Program-made: the position numbers and the translations under genes
Assembly: GCA_022449545.1 (NCBI GenBank)
Contig: JAKUPN010000001.1
Location: forward strand, 248,001 to 312,000
Origin: Alphaproteobacteria bacterium
GTDB taxonomy: Bacteria > Pseudomonadota > Alphaproteobacteria > UBA6615
Direction: 5' to 3'
DNA: 64,000 nt
In this document: positions 35,874 through 45,225 of the stretch, in pieces
How positions within the stretch are numbered: position 1 is the first letter of the stretch
Layout of the letters: every line of letters begins with the position of its first letter
Notes under the pieces: model-generated
Told to the model about the DNA's origin: nothing
Database searches by the model: none
Seen by the model: the letters and a program-made list of their open reading frames with translations, nothing else

Positions 35874-36860
35874 CTACTTCAACTTCCGAGTAATGTCTAA
35901 AAAAACCTGCTCAAGATCTGGTTCCTTAGTAGAAATGTCATTTACAGTGAGTCCTGCTTCGGAGATTGCTTTAAGAACAGAACCTATTTCAGTTTTACTT
36001 GTTTGGTAGCGAAATATAAGTTCATTTTTATTAGTTAAAAACGCATTGTGTTCTTTCAAAGAAAATGGAATATACTCGATTTTTTCTGATATAGAAATTC
36101 TTAACTCTTTATTATCGAGCCTCGCCACAAGTTCTTTTGTAGGCTCTGAAGCGATTAATTGACCATCGTTTATTATTGCAACTATATCACACAGCTTCTC
36201 TGCTTCTTCTATATAATGTGTGGTCAATATTATAGTGGTCCCATTATTTTTAAGTTCAACTATAAATTCCCACAGAGATTGGCGTAATTCTACATCAACG
36301 CCTGCAGTGGGTTCATCTAAAACTAAGACTGGAGGATTATGAACTAATGCTTTTGCAACTAATAACCGCCGTCGCATACCACCAGAGAGCTCTCGAGAGA
36401 AGGTGTTTGCTACACTAATTAAACCCACCCTTTTTAAAATATCATCTGTGTGTCTTTCAATGGGGGGCACCCCATATAAGCCAGCCTGCAATTCAAGTAA
36501 TTCCCTGGGGGTAAAGAAAGCGTCCAGGTTTAGCTCTTGAGGGACGACCCCAATTGCTGAGCGAGCAGCTCGGGGGTTTTGATCTATATCAATTCCCCAA
36601 ACACTAGCTTTTCCACCTGTCTTAATAACTAACCCAGCTAGAATATTGATAAAAGTTGATTTACCAGCCCCATTCGGCCCTAAAAGTCCAAATATCACTC
36701 CACGAGGCACATCTAGGTCAAACGCTCTAAGGGCATGTATATCCCTATCACCCTTTACGTTGTATATTTTTTCTAAACCTCTCGTGCTTATGGCCTTATC
36801 GGGCAAAAAGGATTTATCCTTTATCAAGTTATTTCTATCTTTAGAGTTTTTCTCATTCAT
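35874..36860 (-). CDS. ABC-2 type transporter ATP-binding protein without adjacent permease
   Basis: A 328-residue ATPase with Walker A GLLGPNGAGKST, signature LSGGMRRRL, Walker B VLVLDEPTAGVD and switch His TTHYIEEAE. The C-terminal 90 residues form the extra domain common in YadG/DrrA-type subunits of ABC-2 exporters. The neighbours on both sides are on the opposite strand and neither is a permease, so its membrane partner must be elsewhere. Substrate unknown. Confidence 0.88.
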   Translation of the reverse strand: MNEKNSKDRNNLIKDKSFLPDKAISTRGLEKIYNVKGDRDIHALRAFDLDVPRGVIFGLLGPNGAGKSTFINILAGLVIKTGGKASVWGIDIDQNPRAARSAIGVVPQELNLDAFFTPRELLELQAGLYGVPPIERHTDDILKRVGLISVANTFSRELSGGMRRRLLVAKALVHNPPVLVLDEPTAGVDVELRQSLWEFIVELKNNGTTIILTTHYIEEAEKLCDIVAIINDGQLIASEPTKELVARLDNKELRISISEKIEYIPFSLKEHNAFLTNKNELIFRYQTSKTEIGSVLKAISEAGLTVNDISTKEPDLEQVFLDITRKLK

Positions 36861-36985
36861 ACTGTGACCACTATATAAAAAATTTATTGGAAGTTAACAC
36901 AAATCATGCTGATTATTGTTTCCTGTGCATCTATGATGACATCAGCAAAATGATTTTTTAAGTAATATCAATTGGAGTGCAATAT

Positions 36986-37159
36986 ATGGAACCGGTTGAA
37001 ATTGTGCAGATCAATCAAAAAACTTTTCACTGCGATGGTGGAAATAAAGTCCTGGGACACCCTCGAGTATTTCTCAATATAGGCCGAGAAAATAAAGTAG
37101 ACTGCCCATATTGCGGCCGCAGATATATACTAAATGTTGAGAAACGAAGTTCAATATAG
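36986..37159 (+). CDS. Small zf-CHCC zinc-finger protein
   Basis: A 57-residue protein of the zf-CHCC family, related to a domain of mitochondrial complex I subunit NDUFS6. Zinc ligands are Cys (FHCDGG), His (GHPRVFLNI) and the pair CPYC near the end, followed by GRRYIL. A GTG at 36977 is also in frame, but ATG 36986 has GGAG at eight bases and fits the family. In alphaproteobacteria such proteins are widespread; a link to respiratory complex I is inferred from homology only. Confidence 0.85.
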   Translation: MEPVEIVQINQKTFHCDGGNKVLGHPRVFLNIGRENKVDCPYCGRRYILNVEKRSSI

Positions 37160-37180
37160 TTAAGCTGGAGCAAAAATAAA

Positions 37181-37744
37181 CTGAATAAACAGTCCTTAAT
37201 ATCTCGTTTAGAAACAAAACGTTTGACTTTAATACCAGTTGATCGAACTTTAGGCCGTGCACTTTTAAAGAATCGATCACACGCAGAAAGGCTAACTTCT
37301 GGATTACTTCACGGTGACTTTCCAGATGAAGATCTTTCGGCGAAGTTACCAGCTTTTGTACAGCGTTTAGAAGACTCCGCTAATCCCGCCCTCGGTTCTA
37401 CAGCACCTCCAGATCCTCGCGGCTGGGGTCTCTGGCTTTTTTTTTACAAACTAGAGCGCCTTACAGTGGGCGCAGCTTCTTTTAATGGCCCTCCGTTGGA
37501 TGGAGCAGTAGAGCTCGGCTATCAAGTGGTTCCAGCACATCGTCGCAGAGGTTTGACATATGAAGGGTGTAAGGCCTTAATCGAGTGGGCCTTTTTTGAC
37601 TCACGCACGCTTCGAATAGTTGCTGACTGCGCATCAGATAATATCGCATCAGTGAACACTCTCGAAAAACTAGGCTTCACTATAATTGGAAATAATGCTG
37701 AACAACTAAAATGGGGTTTAACAAGAAATAACTGGCATTTTTAG
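37181..37744 (+). CDS. GNAT family N-acetyltransferase (start uncertain)
   Basis: An acetyltransferase of the RimJ/RimL-like GNAT fold. The acetyl-CoA loop is VVPAHRRRGLTYEGCKALIEWAF, followed by ASDNIASVNTLEKLGF. The first standard start is TTG 37223 (173 residues), but the frame continues upstream through ISRLETKRLTLIP, the usual N-terminal strand of this family, to a CTG at 37181 with a TGGAG site at about ten bases and a stop directly before it. I therefore mark the longer form as possible. Substrate unknown. Confidence 0.75.
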   Translation: MNKQSLISRLETKRLTLIPVDRTLGRALLKNRSHAERLTSGLLHGDFPDEDLSAKLPAFVQRLEDSANPALGSTAPPDPRGWGLWLFFYKLERLTVGAASFNGPPLDGAVELGYQVVPAHRRRGLTYEGCKALIEWAFFDSRTLRIVADCASDNIASVNTLEKLGFTIIGNNAEQLKWGLTRNNWHF

Positions 37745-37800
37745 TTTAATTTCAGCTCAAATAGAAAAGTTTTATTACACTCCTATCAAGGGGAAAAAAT

Positions 37801-38427
37801 ATGGGAAAAAAAAGCTCAGACTATATTCTTTACGGACATCCAGTTTCAGGGAATACATACAAAGTGGCATTAATGCTATCCCTTTGCAGTATAGATTATG
37901 ATTTTGAGATCGTTGATTTACCAGCTGGAGCCAATTTAAATCCAGAATTTCTAGAAATGAACCCTCTCGGGAAGATTCCAGTTTTTCGTCACGGATCACT
38001 CCTGCTCCGACAAAGTCATGACGTATTGAGGTATTTGGCTTCTCAAACGAAGCTTTTTGGGCCCAATAACTGGGATGAAGAAGCTAGAATTGGGGATTGG
38101 ATTGGATTTTCGGTAGACTTTCTTAGCTATGGATTAGCTCGATTAAGGTTCGAGCTACTTTTTGGGAGTGGTAAAGGTCCAATTTATGACTATTTTAAAA
38201 CCTCCGCTGACAGAGGGCTTTCTTTACTTGAGGCTCATCTAAAAAAACATCAGTGGTTGGCATGTGATCGCCCAACAATCGCTGACATCTCAGTTTATCC
38301 TGTGATGACTTACCTCACAGATGGAGGATATGAAACGTCTGATTTTTCTGGAATCTCTTTATGGATGGAACATTTCCAGTCACTACCAGGTTTTGGAATA
38401 CAGTCAAGGTTAATGCCTACTGTCTAA
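37801..38427 (+). CDS. Glutathione S-transferase family protein
   Basis: A 208-residue protein with a thioredoxin-like N-terminal domain (YGHPVSGNTYKVALML; NPLGKIPVFRHG with cis-Pro; LRQSHDVLRYLA) and a C-terminal helical domain (ACDRPTIADISVYP). Ser at the start of the SGNTYK segment is the likely glutathione-activating residue. AAGGGG precedes the ATG. It is the third GST-family gene in the window, not closely similar to the others outside the fold motifs. Substrate unknown. Confidence 0.85.
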   Translation: MGKKSSDYILYGHPVSGNTYKVALMLSLCSIDYDFEIVDLPAGANLNPEFLEMNPLGKIPVFRHGSLLLRQSHDVLRYLASQTKLFGPNNWDEEARIGDWIGFSVDFLSYGLARLRFELLFGSGKGPIYDYFKTSADRGLSLLEAHLKKHQWLACDRPTIADISVYPVMTYLTDGGYETSDFSGISLWMEHFQSLPGFGIQSRLMPTV

Positions 38428-38525
38428 AAATATTATTCAATCCGCTGAAAATTTCATAACAAGAATCAATAAATTTATATTAGATAACGGTAGAGAGAGT
38501 GAACGCAGAGATAGGATCTAATTAA

Positions 38526-41366
38526 GTGCAACACAATAAAAAGCTATATCTAATTGATGGGTCAGGATTTATTTTCCGCGCATTCCACTCTTCGCCATTA
38601 GATGCCTTTCGCAGATCAGACGGTATTTATACAAATGCCGTTGCAGGCTATTGTAGTATGCTGATGAAATTAATAGAAAAACCCCAGGTAGAAGGCAGTA
38701 TAGATTACATAGCAGTAATATTTGACGCTGCCCGAAAAACCTTTCGGAATGATATCTACCCGCAGTACAAAGCTAATAGAGAAGCACCTCCCGAAGAGTT
38801 AGTACCCCAGTTCGAGCTAATTCGCGAAGCAACCAGAGCATTTAATTTACCGGCAATTCAAATGGAAGGGTATGAAGCTGACGACTTGATAGCCACTTAC
38901 ACCAACGATGCTATTAAGCAAGGTCTCGACGTCGTTGTTGTATCTTCGGATAAAGATTTAATGCAGCTGGTTAAGCAAGGCGTAACAATGTTTGACCCAA
39001 TGAAAGAACGAGAAATAAATGAACCTGATGTTTTAGAAAAGTTCGGAGTAATTCCTAGCAAGGTTGTTGATGTCCAATCTCTTGCTGGAGACAGTTCAGA
39101 CAATGTTCCCGGTGTACCAGGCATCGGCGTAAAGACAGCGGCACTTTTGATCAATGAGTACGGTGATTTAGACTCTCTTCTCTCAAATGCGGAAAATATT
39201 AAACAACCCAAAAGACGACAGAACCTTATAGATCACGCTGATCTGGCCCGCATAAGTCGTCAGCTAGTTACATTAAAGAGTGATGTAGTTCTGAAAGATA
39301 AGATAAATACTTTCTCACTAGAAGATCCGGATCCAGAAAAACTAATATCTTTCTTAAAAAAGATGGAATTTAGAACTCTTACTTCACGCATTGAAAGCCG
39401 ACTTATAGCCAAAGGGATATTAAGCAATAACGAATCTCAAGAAATTGAAAAATCCTCTGAAGAGTTTAATTACGAATTGATTCAGGAGGAAAAAGCGCTA
39501 AACCAATGGCTTAAGGACGCTTATAAGGAGGGGATAGTTGCCATAGACACAGAAACAACTTCTTTAAACTCTATGGAAGCTGAATTGGTTGGTTTTTCTC
39601 TCAGCACCGCTCCTGGAAGAGCTTGCTATGTTCCTGTTGCCCACACCCAATCAGCTTCAGAGGAACTGAAGTTAGAAGAGGAAAACGACCAAAATAGTAA
39701 TGAGCCCGAAAAGCAGTTTCCTATAAAAAAGGCCTTATCTAAACTGAAGTCTCTTCTCGAGAATCCTTCGGTATTAAAAGTGGCCCATAATGCTAAGTAT
39801 GATCTTATGGTTCTTTCGAATAATTATAAAAAGTATTTTCGACAAGAAAATGAAAAAAACTGTGAAATCGTGCCCACATCAATCGATGATACAATGCTAT
39901 TAAGTTATGTTCTGGATGGGGGTAGAGGAAAACATAATCTTGATGACTTAGCCTTACGTCACTTAAATCATGAAACTATTAAGTACAAAGATCTAACAGG
40001 CAGTGGAAAAAAGAAAATAAGTTTTGCTGAAGTTCCCATCCAAGATGCTCTAAATTATGCAGCTGAAGACGCTGATATAACCATAAAGCTTCATCAGATT
40101 TTTAAAAGACGTCTGGCTGAAGAACACATGAACACAGTGTATCAGACTATAGAGCGCCCATTAATTTCAGTTATTATTGAAATGGAGAGAAATGGAGTTA
40201 AGGTCGATACTATCGCACTAAAAAATCTCTCAAAAGATTTTGCTAAAAGAACATCAGACTTAGAAAAGGTAGCGCACAGTCAAGCTGGAGAAATTTTCAA
40301 TATTGGTTCCCCCAAACAGCTGGGAGATATTCTTTTCAAAAAATTGCGAATTACAGGGGGAAAGAAGGGAAAAACCGGCGCATTTTCTACAGGGGCAGAT
40401 GTTTTAGAAGAGTTATCTGCACAAGGTCACGATTTGGCCAAAACTGTACTAGATTGGCGACAACTAGCAAAACTTAAGTCAACCTATACAGACGCCTTGA
40501 TAAATCAAGTTAGCCCCTCAAGCGGTCGTATTCATACCTCGTATGGTATGGCAATCGCACAAACAGGCCGCCTTTCATCAAATGAGCCCAACCTACAGAA
40601 CATTCCAATCAGAACAGAGGAAGGGCGTAAAATTCGTGAAACATTTATCGCTGAAAAAGGACACAAACTACTATCATTAGATTATTCTCAAATTGAATTA
40701 CGTGTCCTAGCCCATGTGGCCAAAATAAAATCGTTAATTTCTGCCTTCGAAGATGGACAAGACATCCACGCCATGACCGCAAGTCAGGTTTTCAAGGTAC
40801 CACTAAACGGTCTATCTCCTGATCTTCGAAGACGAGCAAAAGCCATAAATTTTGGAATTATTTATGGAATCTCTGCCTTTGGTCTAGCTAGAAATTTAGG
40901 AATAAGTAGATCGGAAGCACAAGACTACATTAAGGCATATTTTGATAGATTTCCTGAAATTCAGGACTATATGAATGAAACAATTTTATTTGCCAAAGAT
41001 AATGGGTACGTAGAAACCATATTTGGCCGCCGAATACATCTAAATGGTATGAAAGATAAAAACCAGGCAATTCGAGGTAGTGCAGAACGCCAGGCCATAA
41101 ACGCACCAATTCAGGGAGCTGCCGCGGATATAATTAAGAGAGCAATGAATAGAATACCTAACTTACTAAATTTAAATAACTTACACGCAAAAATGTTACT
41201 TCAGGTTCACGATGAATTATTATTTGAAGTCCCCGAACAAGAAATTGATAAATCCATTGAAGTTATAAAGCAAATAATGGAACGCGCCGCAGAGCCAGGA
41301 ACAAAGCTGTCTGTACCACTGGTAGCTGATGCAGGCATTGGTAAAACATGGAATGATGCCCATTAA
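38526..41366 (+). CDS. polA: DNA polymerase I
   Basis: A 946-residue three-domain enzyme for repair and Okazaki-fragment processing. The 5'-nuclease domain (about 1-300) starts LYLIDGSGFIFRAFH and has GDSSDNVPGVPGIGVKTA. The 3'-5' proofreading domain (about 320-540) keeps its acidic residues: AIDTETTSL, HNAKYDLMVL and YAAEDADIT. The polymerase domain has SLDYSQIELRVLAH (motif A), RRAKAINFGIIYGIS (motif B) and QVHDELLFE (motif C). The start is GTG with GGA upstream. All three activities look intact. Confidence 0.97.
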   Translation: MQHNKKLYLIDGSGFIFRAFHSSPLDAFRRSDGIYTNAVAGYCSMLMKLIEKPQVEGSIDYIAVIFDAARKTFRNDIYPQYKANREAPPEELVPQFELIREATRAFNLPAIQMEGYEADDLIATYTNDAIKQGLDVVVVSSDKDLMQLVKQGVTMFDPMKEREINEPDVLEKFGVIPSKVVDVQSLAGDSSDNVPGVPGIGVKTAALLINEYGDLDSLLSNAENIKQPKRRQNLIDHADLARISRQLVTLKSDVVLKDKINTFSLEDPDPEKLISFLKKMEFRTLTSRIESRLIAKGILSNNESQEIEKSSEEFNYELIQEEKALNQWLKDAYKEGIVAIDTETTSLNSMEAELVGFSLSTAPGRACYVPVAHTQSASEELKLEEENDQNSNEPEKQFPIKKALSKLKSLLENPSVLKVAHNAKYDLMVLSNNYKKYFRQENEKNCEIVPTSIDDTMLLSYVLDGGRGKHNLDDLALRHLNHETIKYKDLTGSGKKKISFAEVPIQDALNYAAEDADITIKLHQIFKRRLAEEHMNTVYQTIERPLISVIIEMERNGVKVDTIALKNLSKDFAKRTSDLEKVAHSQAGEIFNIGSPKQLGDILFKKLRITGGKKGKTGAFSTGADVLEELSAQGHDLAKTVLDWRQLAKLKSTYTDALINQVSPSSGRIHTSYGMAIAQTGRLSSNEPNLQNIPIRTEEGRKIRETFIAEKGHKLLSLDYSQIELRVLAHVAKIKSLISAFEDGQDIHAMTASQVFKVPLNGLSPDLRRRAKAINFGIIYGISAFGLARNLGISRSEAQDYIKAYFDRFPEIQDYMNETILFAKDNGYVETIFGRRIHLNGMKDKNQAIRGSAERQAINAPIQGAAADIIKRAMNRIPNLLNLNNLHAKMLLQVHDELLFEVPEQEIDKSIEVIKQIMERAAEPGTKLSVPLVADAGIGKTWNDAH

Positions 41367-41732
41367 TAAAAAACATTATTTTTTAAAACCTGAAAAAACC
41401 CTTCAAGTTGTCCAGACTAATTATCTGTAATTCTTAAAAAAAAACCAATAGTTATATAATTAAAATAGTATTGTTTTAAAATAAATCCTTTAGAATCATA
41501 TACTTCCTAAAATAAACCTTTTAAAATTGTCTATGTTTTTACTAAATACTAAGGTGTAGTTTGGTTATTTATTTAAATATTAATTATTATTAATATTTAT
41601 ACTATTCTTATTGCAAAATGCTTAAGTAACCTAGAAGATAGATGTTTGAAGGTAAAAAGTGTTTAAACTGTATACCTTGAATAACATGGATACAGTTGCT
41701 TGATGCCGATTTGAGGTGAGGGACCGACATCA
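41367..41732. other. AT-rich region between polA and the cold-shock gene
   Basis: 366 bases without a supportable gene. Contents: a perfect AT-only inverted repeat with 10-base arms and a 4-base loop (41575-41598); two imperfect copies of TAAAATAAAyCTTT about 31 bases apart near 41477 and 41508; and A and T tracts throughout. Part of it is probably a long 5' leader of the cold-shock mRNA, as in cspA-type genes. No confident promoter or terminator can be assigned. Confidence 0.5.
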
Positions 41733-42230
41733 ATGAGTGATACAAGTGTAGTAAATAGCGAAGAGGGCGTAAGAACATCAGCTGTCGTTAAGTGGTTTAA
41801 TCCGATAAAAGGTTATGGGTTTGTGCAGCCAGATGATGAAACCGGAGATGCTTTTGTCCACGTATCAGTACTTGAAGCAGCTGGACACAGGGATCTACCT
41901 GACGGAGCGATTGTAGATTGCGAGATAAGTGACGGCGCGAAAGGCCCAACAGTAACAACTATTTTCAGTGTTACTGAACCGGAAGGTGGTTCAGAACTAG
42001 CTGAACAGGCAGAACCTGATGGACCCTTAATTGAGGGAGTGGTTAAGTTTTTTGACCCTAATAAGGGATATGGCTTTATAGTACCAGATGATGGGGGTCC
42101 TGATATCTTCATTTCTGGTCGAGTTGTAGCCAGTGGGGGCTTGCGTTCTTTAGAGCCTGAGACAAGGGTAAAAGTAGGCACTCAAAAGGGTGATAAAGGT
42201 CCTTTGGCCGTGGTAGTTGAACTTATCTAA
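41733..42230 (+). CDS. Two-domain cold-shock protein
   Basis: A 165-residue protein with two cold-shock domains (about 14-80 and 97-165) joined by an acidic linker. Domain 1 has WFNPIKGYGFVQPDD (RNP1) and DAFVHVSVL (RNP2). Domain 2 has FFDPNKGYGFIVPDD, but its RNP2 reads DIFISGRVV, lacking the usual His, so the domains may differ in nucleic-acid affinity. Double-CSD proteins are common in alphaproteobacteria and act as RNA chaperones. The gene stands alone with a long AT-rich upstream region. Confidence 0.93.
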   Translation: MSDTSVVNSEEGVRTSAVVKWFNPIKGYGFVQPDDETGDAFVHVSVLEAAGHRDLPDGAIVDCEISDGAKGPTVTTIFSVTEPEGGSELAEQAEPDGPLIEGVVKFFDPNKGYGFIVPDDGGPDIFISGRVVASGGLRSLEPETRVKVGTQKGDKGPLAVVVELI

Positions 42231-42283
42231 TCTATTCTTTAGACCTCAGTTAAATAGTAAGACTGTAATTTAATAGACTTCTT

Positions 42284-43060
42284 TTAACTCTGATGCTTTA
42301 TGAGCCAATCAGATAGAATCTGATTAAATAGCTCTGGAGCTTCCCAGTAGGGGGAATGTCCTAGTCCTTCCAACTCGATAACCGAAGCATGGGAAATATA
42401 TGAGGCTGCTTGATAGACCATGTCTGGCGGGAAAAACATATCCTCCGACCCAACTATAAAAATGGTTGGAACAGAGAATCCTTCAAGCTCATCAGGTAAT
42501 ATAGATATCCCTTTTCCAGAAAGACCCTTCTGCCAATCTGGATTAAACCCCGAATTGGAATTCAAAATTTTTTCATAAAGCTTGTATAGCTCTGGCTCGC
42601 GTACACTATAACCGGGAGCAAAAGCTCGATCAGGAAGGCTTATTTTATTCTTAGCTTCATTTTCTCGAAGTCTCTCACGCATTTCGGGTGTGCTGATCCC
42701 TCCTAAGGTCGAACATAGAACAATGCCCGCAATACGCTCCGGATGTGATAAACCTAATTTCATGCCAATTATACCACTCATCGATTGGCAGACGAGCACT
42801 GCACGATCAATTTTTAAAATGTCCATGATGGCTAATATGTCCTCAACCATGAACTGTATTTGAAAAGATCCAGCATCACATTTCGACCTACCAAATGCGC
42901 GTTGATCTAAAGTAACTACTTTGTAGTTTTTCTGAAAAGCAGCTAATTGTCTCCACCAACTGATGCTATTGCCCCCTCTACCGTGAAGAAGGATGATGGG
43001 CAAACCCTCTCCTTCACACTCAAACCAAACTTCTGCTCCAGATTGCTTTATACAAGGCAT
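42284..43060 (-). CDS. Alpha/beta hydrolase
   Basis: A 258-residue alpha/beta-hydrolase-fold protein. ILLHGRGGNSISWW is the oxyanion-hole region; the nucleophile Ser lies in VCQSMSGIIG (a C-Q-S-M-S elbow instead of the strict GxSxG); the acid is Asp in VGSEDMFFPP and the His is in GLGHSPYWEAPE. It lies five bases after the HugZ-like gene on the same strand. It may be an esterase, lactonase or haloperoxidase-type enzyme; the substrate is unknown. Confidence 0.84.
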   Translation of the reverse strand: MPCIKQSGAEVWFECEGEGLPIILLHGRGGNSISWWRQLAAFQKNYKVVTLDQRAFGRSKCDAGSFQIQFMVEDILAIMDILKIDRAVLVCQSMSGIIGMKLGLSHPERIAGIVLCSTLGGISTPEMRERLRENEAKNKISLPDRAFAPGYSVREPELYKLYEKILNSNSGFNPDWQKGLSGKGISILPDELEGFSVPTIFIVGSEDMFFPPDMVYQAASYISHASVIELEGLGHSPYWEAPELFNQILSDWLIKHQS

Positions 43061-43065
43061 TTTTT

Positions 43066-43791
43066 TTATTCTTTGCCTCCATCAGTTTGAATAGCTTTGA
43101 ATAGTTCCGACATGAGAGAATCCTTACTATTCACGGGTTTGTCAAAGTCAAAACGGGCTTCAGCATCGTTGCGAGCCAAATCAACTCCCTCAGGATCAAT
43201 TCCTGTAAGTCTCCAGTCCATGCCTGGACGGCCAACTGCATTATTCGCACATAGATTAATTAGTTCAGAAAAATTCAGATTTATATCTTCAATAAATTCG
43301 GGTTCATCAATCGATAGCTTCTCGTAATCAGTTGCATTAAAGATTACTTCCAACATTTCAAGTTTATGCACCTGGTCATCACCCAAAACAAAATTAACAC
43401 TTTCTAGGGACACTCGATAAAGAACTGACTCATTAAACTGCTGATAAATTTGAGAGGAAGAATGACGTGACAAAAAACGTTTTTTTAATAAATGATCTTC
43501 AGTCGGTATAGCTTTTCCAATTATTGAAACTCGTCCTTGAGTAATAGCGTCTCGGGCCTTGTAAAATAAAATAGAAATACGATTATCGCCTCTTATATTA
43601 ATGCTGTGTTGGGCAAAGGCCGGAAGAAGAAGCAAAGGCGCCGCGTCATGCCCGCACGCCACCAATGATAAGCTTGCATAAGGTCTTCCTTCTGACGCAC
43701 TGTCAATAGTTGCCAAACTAACCTGTCTGGTAGTACGCATCAAACGACGCGCAACACTGCCGGGTTTCTTATTTCGGTCGTCAATTATCAT
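43066..43791 (-). CDS. HugZ-like heme-utilisation / pyridoxamine 5'-phosphate oxidase-fold protein
   Basis: A 241-residue protein with an N-terminal FMN-binding split barrel (ATIDSASEGRPYASLSLVACGHDAAPLLLL) and a C-terminal DUF2470-type domain (from about 165), the layout of the HugZ family. HugZ of Helicobacter degrades heme; many homologs only bind it, and the C-terminal heme-ligand His of HugZ cannot be confirmed here. It is in a minus-strand run below the copper-chaperone genes, which fits metal or heme handling but does not prove it. Confidence 0.78.
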   Translation of the reverse strand: MIIDDRNKKPGSVARRLMRTTRQVSLATIDSASEGRPYASLSLVACGHDAAPLLLLPAFAQHSINIRGDNRISILFYKARDAITQGRVSIIGKAIPTEDHLLKKRFLSRHSSSQIYQQFNESVLYRVSLESVNFVLGDDQVHKLEMLEVIFNATDYEKLSIDEPEFIEDINLNFSELINLCANNAVGRPGMDWRLTGIDPEGVDLARNDAEARFDFDKPVNSKDSLMSELFKAIQTDGGKE

Positions 43792-43847
43792 AATTACTTC
43801 AAAACCAAAGAAATGGACAAATTTTCATATAAAAATCCATTATCAAC

Positions 43848-44375
43848 TTAATGGCTTTTGTGCCCGTTTTTACTGTTATTACCCGGCATATTACCTTTTA
43901 AATTTTTTCCTTTGGGCCCTCGAGAACCGGCATCAAAAACTAATGCTTTTATCTCAGTCATACCAGCGTGTTGAAAATGAAGAGTTACACTAACGGTTTG
44001 TCCTCTATCGAGTCTTCTTTTTAAGCCCATTAGCATAATGTGTTTAGCGCCAGGTTTTAGCTCTACTTCGCTATTAGCCGGTATTTCAACACCATTTTTT
44101 ATTGATTGCATTTTCATTATATCCCCATCAAGAATCATGTCATGCAAAGTTACCTTTTCTGAATGGATAGACACTGCCTTGATTAACCGATCTGTCTGAT
44201 TTCCTGAGTTTAAAATTCTAAGATAAACAACCCCTGACATTTGATGTGAAGAAGTTGCTCGTGACCAGGGATCCGATATCGTCAAGTTTCCTAACTGAAA
44301 CTCACTGGCCACAGCAGAACTATGAATAAAAGCAATCATAATAAAAGAAAATAAAATTTTTAAAAACATGCTCAC
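43848..44375 (-). CDS. Copper chaperone PCu(A)C
   Basis: A 175-residue periplasmic copper(I) chaperone. Residues 1-23 form a signal peptide ending AVASEF. The copper site follows the family pattern: His-Asp-Met (LHDMILDG), Met-Lys-Met (MKMQSI), and His-Ile-Met (KHIMLMGL). A basic, Gly/Asn/His-rich tail (GKNLKGNMPGNNSKNGHKSH) may add metal binding. It follows the SCO gene by 30 bases; SCO and PCu(A)C together load the CuA centre of cytochrome c oxidase. Confidence 0.93.
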   Translation of the reverse strand: MSMFLKILFSFIMIAFIHSSAVASEFQLGNLTISDPWSRATSSHQMSGVVYLRILNSGNQTDRLIKAVSIHSEKVTLHDMILDGDIMKMQSIKNGVEIPANSEVELKPGAKHIMLMGLKRRLDRGQTVSVTLHFQHAGMTEIKALVFDAGSRGPKGKNLKGNMPGNNSKNGHKSH

Positions 44376-44405
44376 CCCAAAAAATAGTGAATGAATTATC
44401 TAAAA

Positions 44406-45020
44406 CTAACCCTTCATGTGTTTGCGAATTGTATCGGCAATTTCAGATGGCGGAGTTCCATAACGAAATAAAGAGATTACAGTGCCTTTTGGATCAACTA
44501 AATATATAAATGAAGTGTGGTCCATCAAATAAAAGCTGTATTCTTGATCATCTACGCGCCTGTAAAATACACGATATTTTTCAGCCACTTCTTTAATTTG
44601 TTTTTCTGTTCCAGTAAGTCCGATAATGCGATCATGAAACAATGTTATATATTCTGATAAAACATCTGGTTTATCACGCTTGGGATCTATAGTTATCATT
44701 ATAGGGGTAACTGCCATAGAATCACGCCCTAGTTCATCTAAAACCAAGGCCACATCAGCCAGTGCTGTTGGACAGACATCTGGACAGAAAGTGTATCCGA
44801 AAAATACCAAAACATAATTGCCTAAGAAATTTTTCTCTGTAACAGTGTTTCCCTTATGATCAATAAGATTAAAGGCACCCCCCATTTTTACACTTGTAAT
44901 TAGTCCATTGGGGTTTTTGGTAATATCATCGTCCCGAATTACCAGCCATTCAGCCAAGGCAGCAAGGGCTGCTACTAAAATGATGGCTAAAATTAAACCG
45001 ATTCTTGTCGATTTTTTCAT
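44406..45020 (-). CDS. SCO family copper-binding assembly protein
   Basis: A 204-residue SCO1/SenC protein. Residues about 7-28 are an N-terminal membrane anchor, so the thioredoxin-like domain faces the periplasm. Copper ligands are the CPDVC pair (FGYTFCPDVCPTALAD) and the later His in MDHTSFIYLVD. It helps assemble the CuA site of cytochrome oxidase, probably with the PCu(A)C protein encoded next. It is divergent from chvI. Confidence 0.94.
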   Translation of the reverse strand: MKKSTRIGLILAIILVAALAALAEWLVIRDDDITKNPNGLITSVKMGGAFNLIDHKGNTVTEKNFLGNYVLVFFGYTFCPDVCPTALADVALVLDELGRDSMAVTPIMITIDPKRDKPDVLSEYITLFHDRIIGLTGTEKQIKEVAEKYRVFYRRVDDQEYSFYLMDHTSFIYLVDPKGTVISLFRYGTPPSEIADTIRKHMKG

Positions 45021-45225
45021 TGGCTAGACGACATGTGGCTCATAGATTACTCTGATAAATAACAAAACTCAGTAATTAATGAATTTAAGCGTTTAAGGCA
45101 AATATTATATAAAATATATGGTTCTTTTTTTGTTTTACTTCTGTCCATATGCGGCCTTAAAACTGCCATAATAGCACGACGAATATAAGAATAAGAGTCT
45201 ATTAAAACAAAATGAGGAAAATTCG

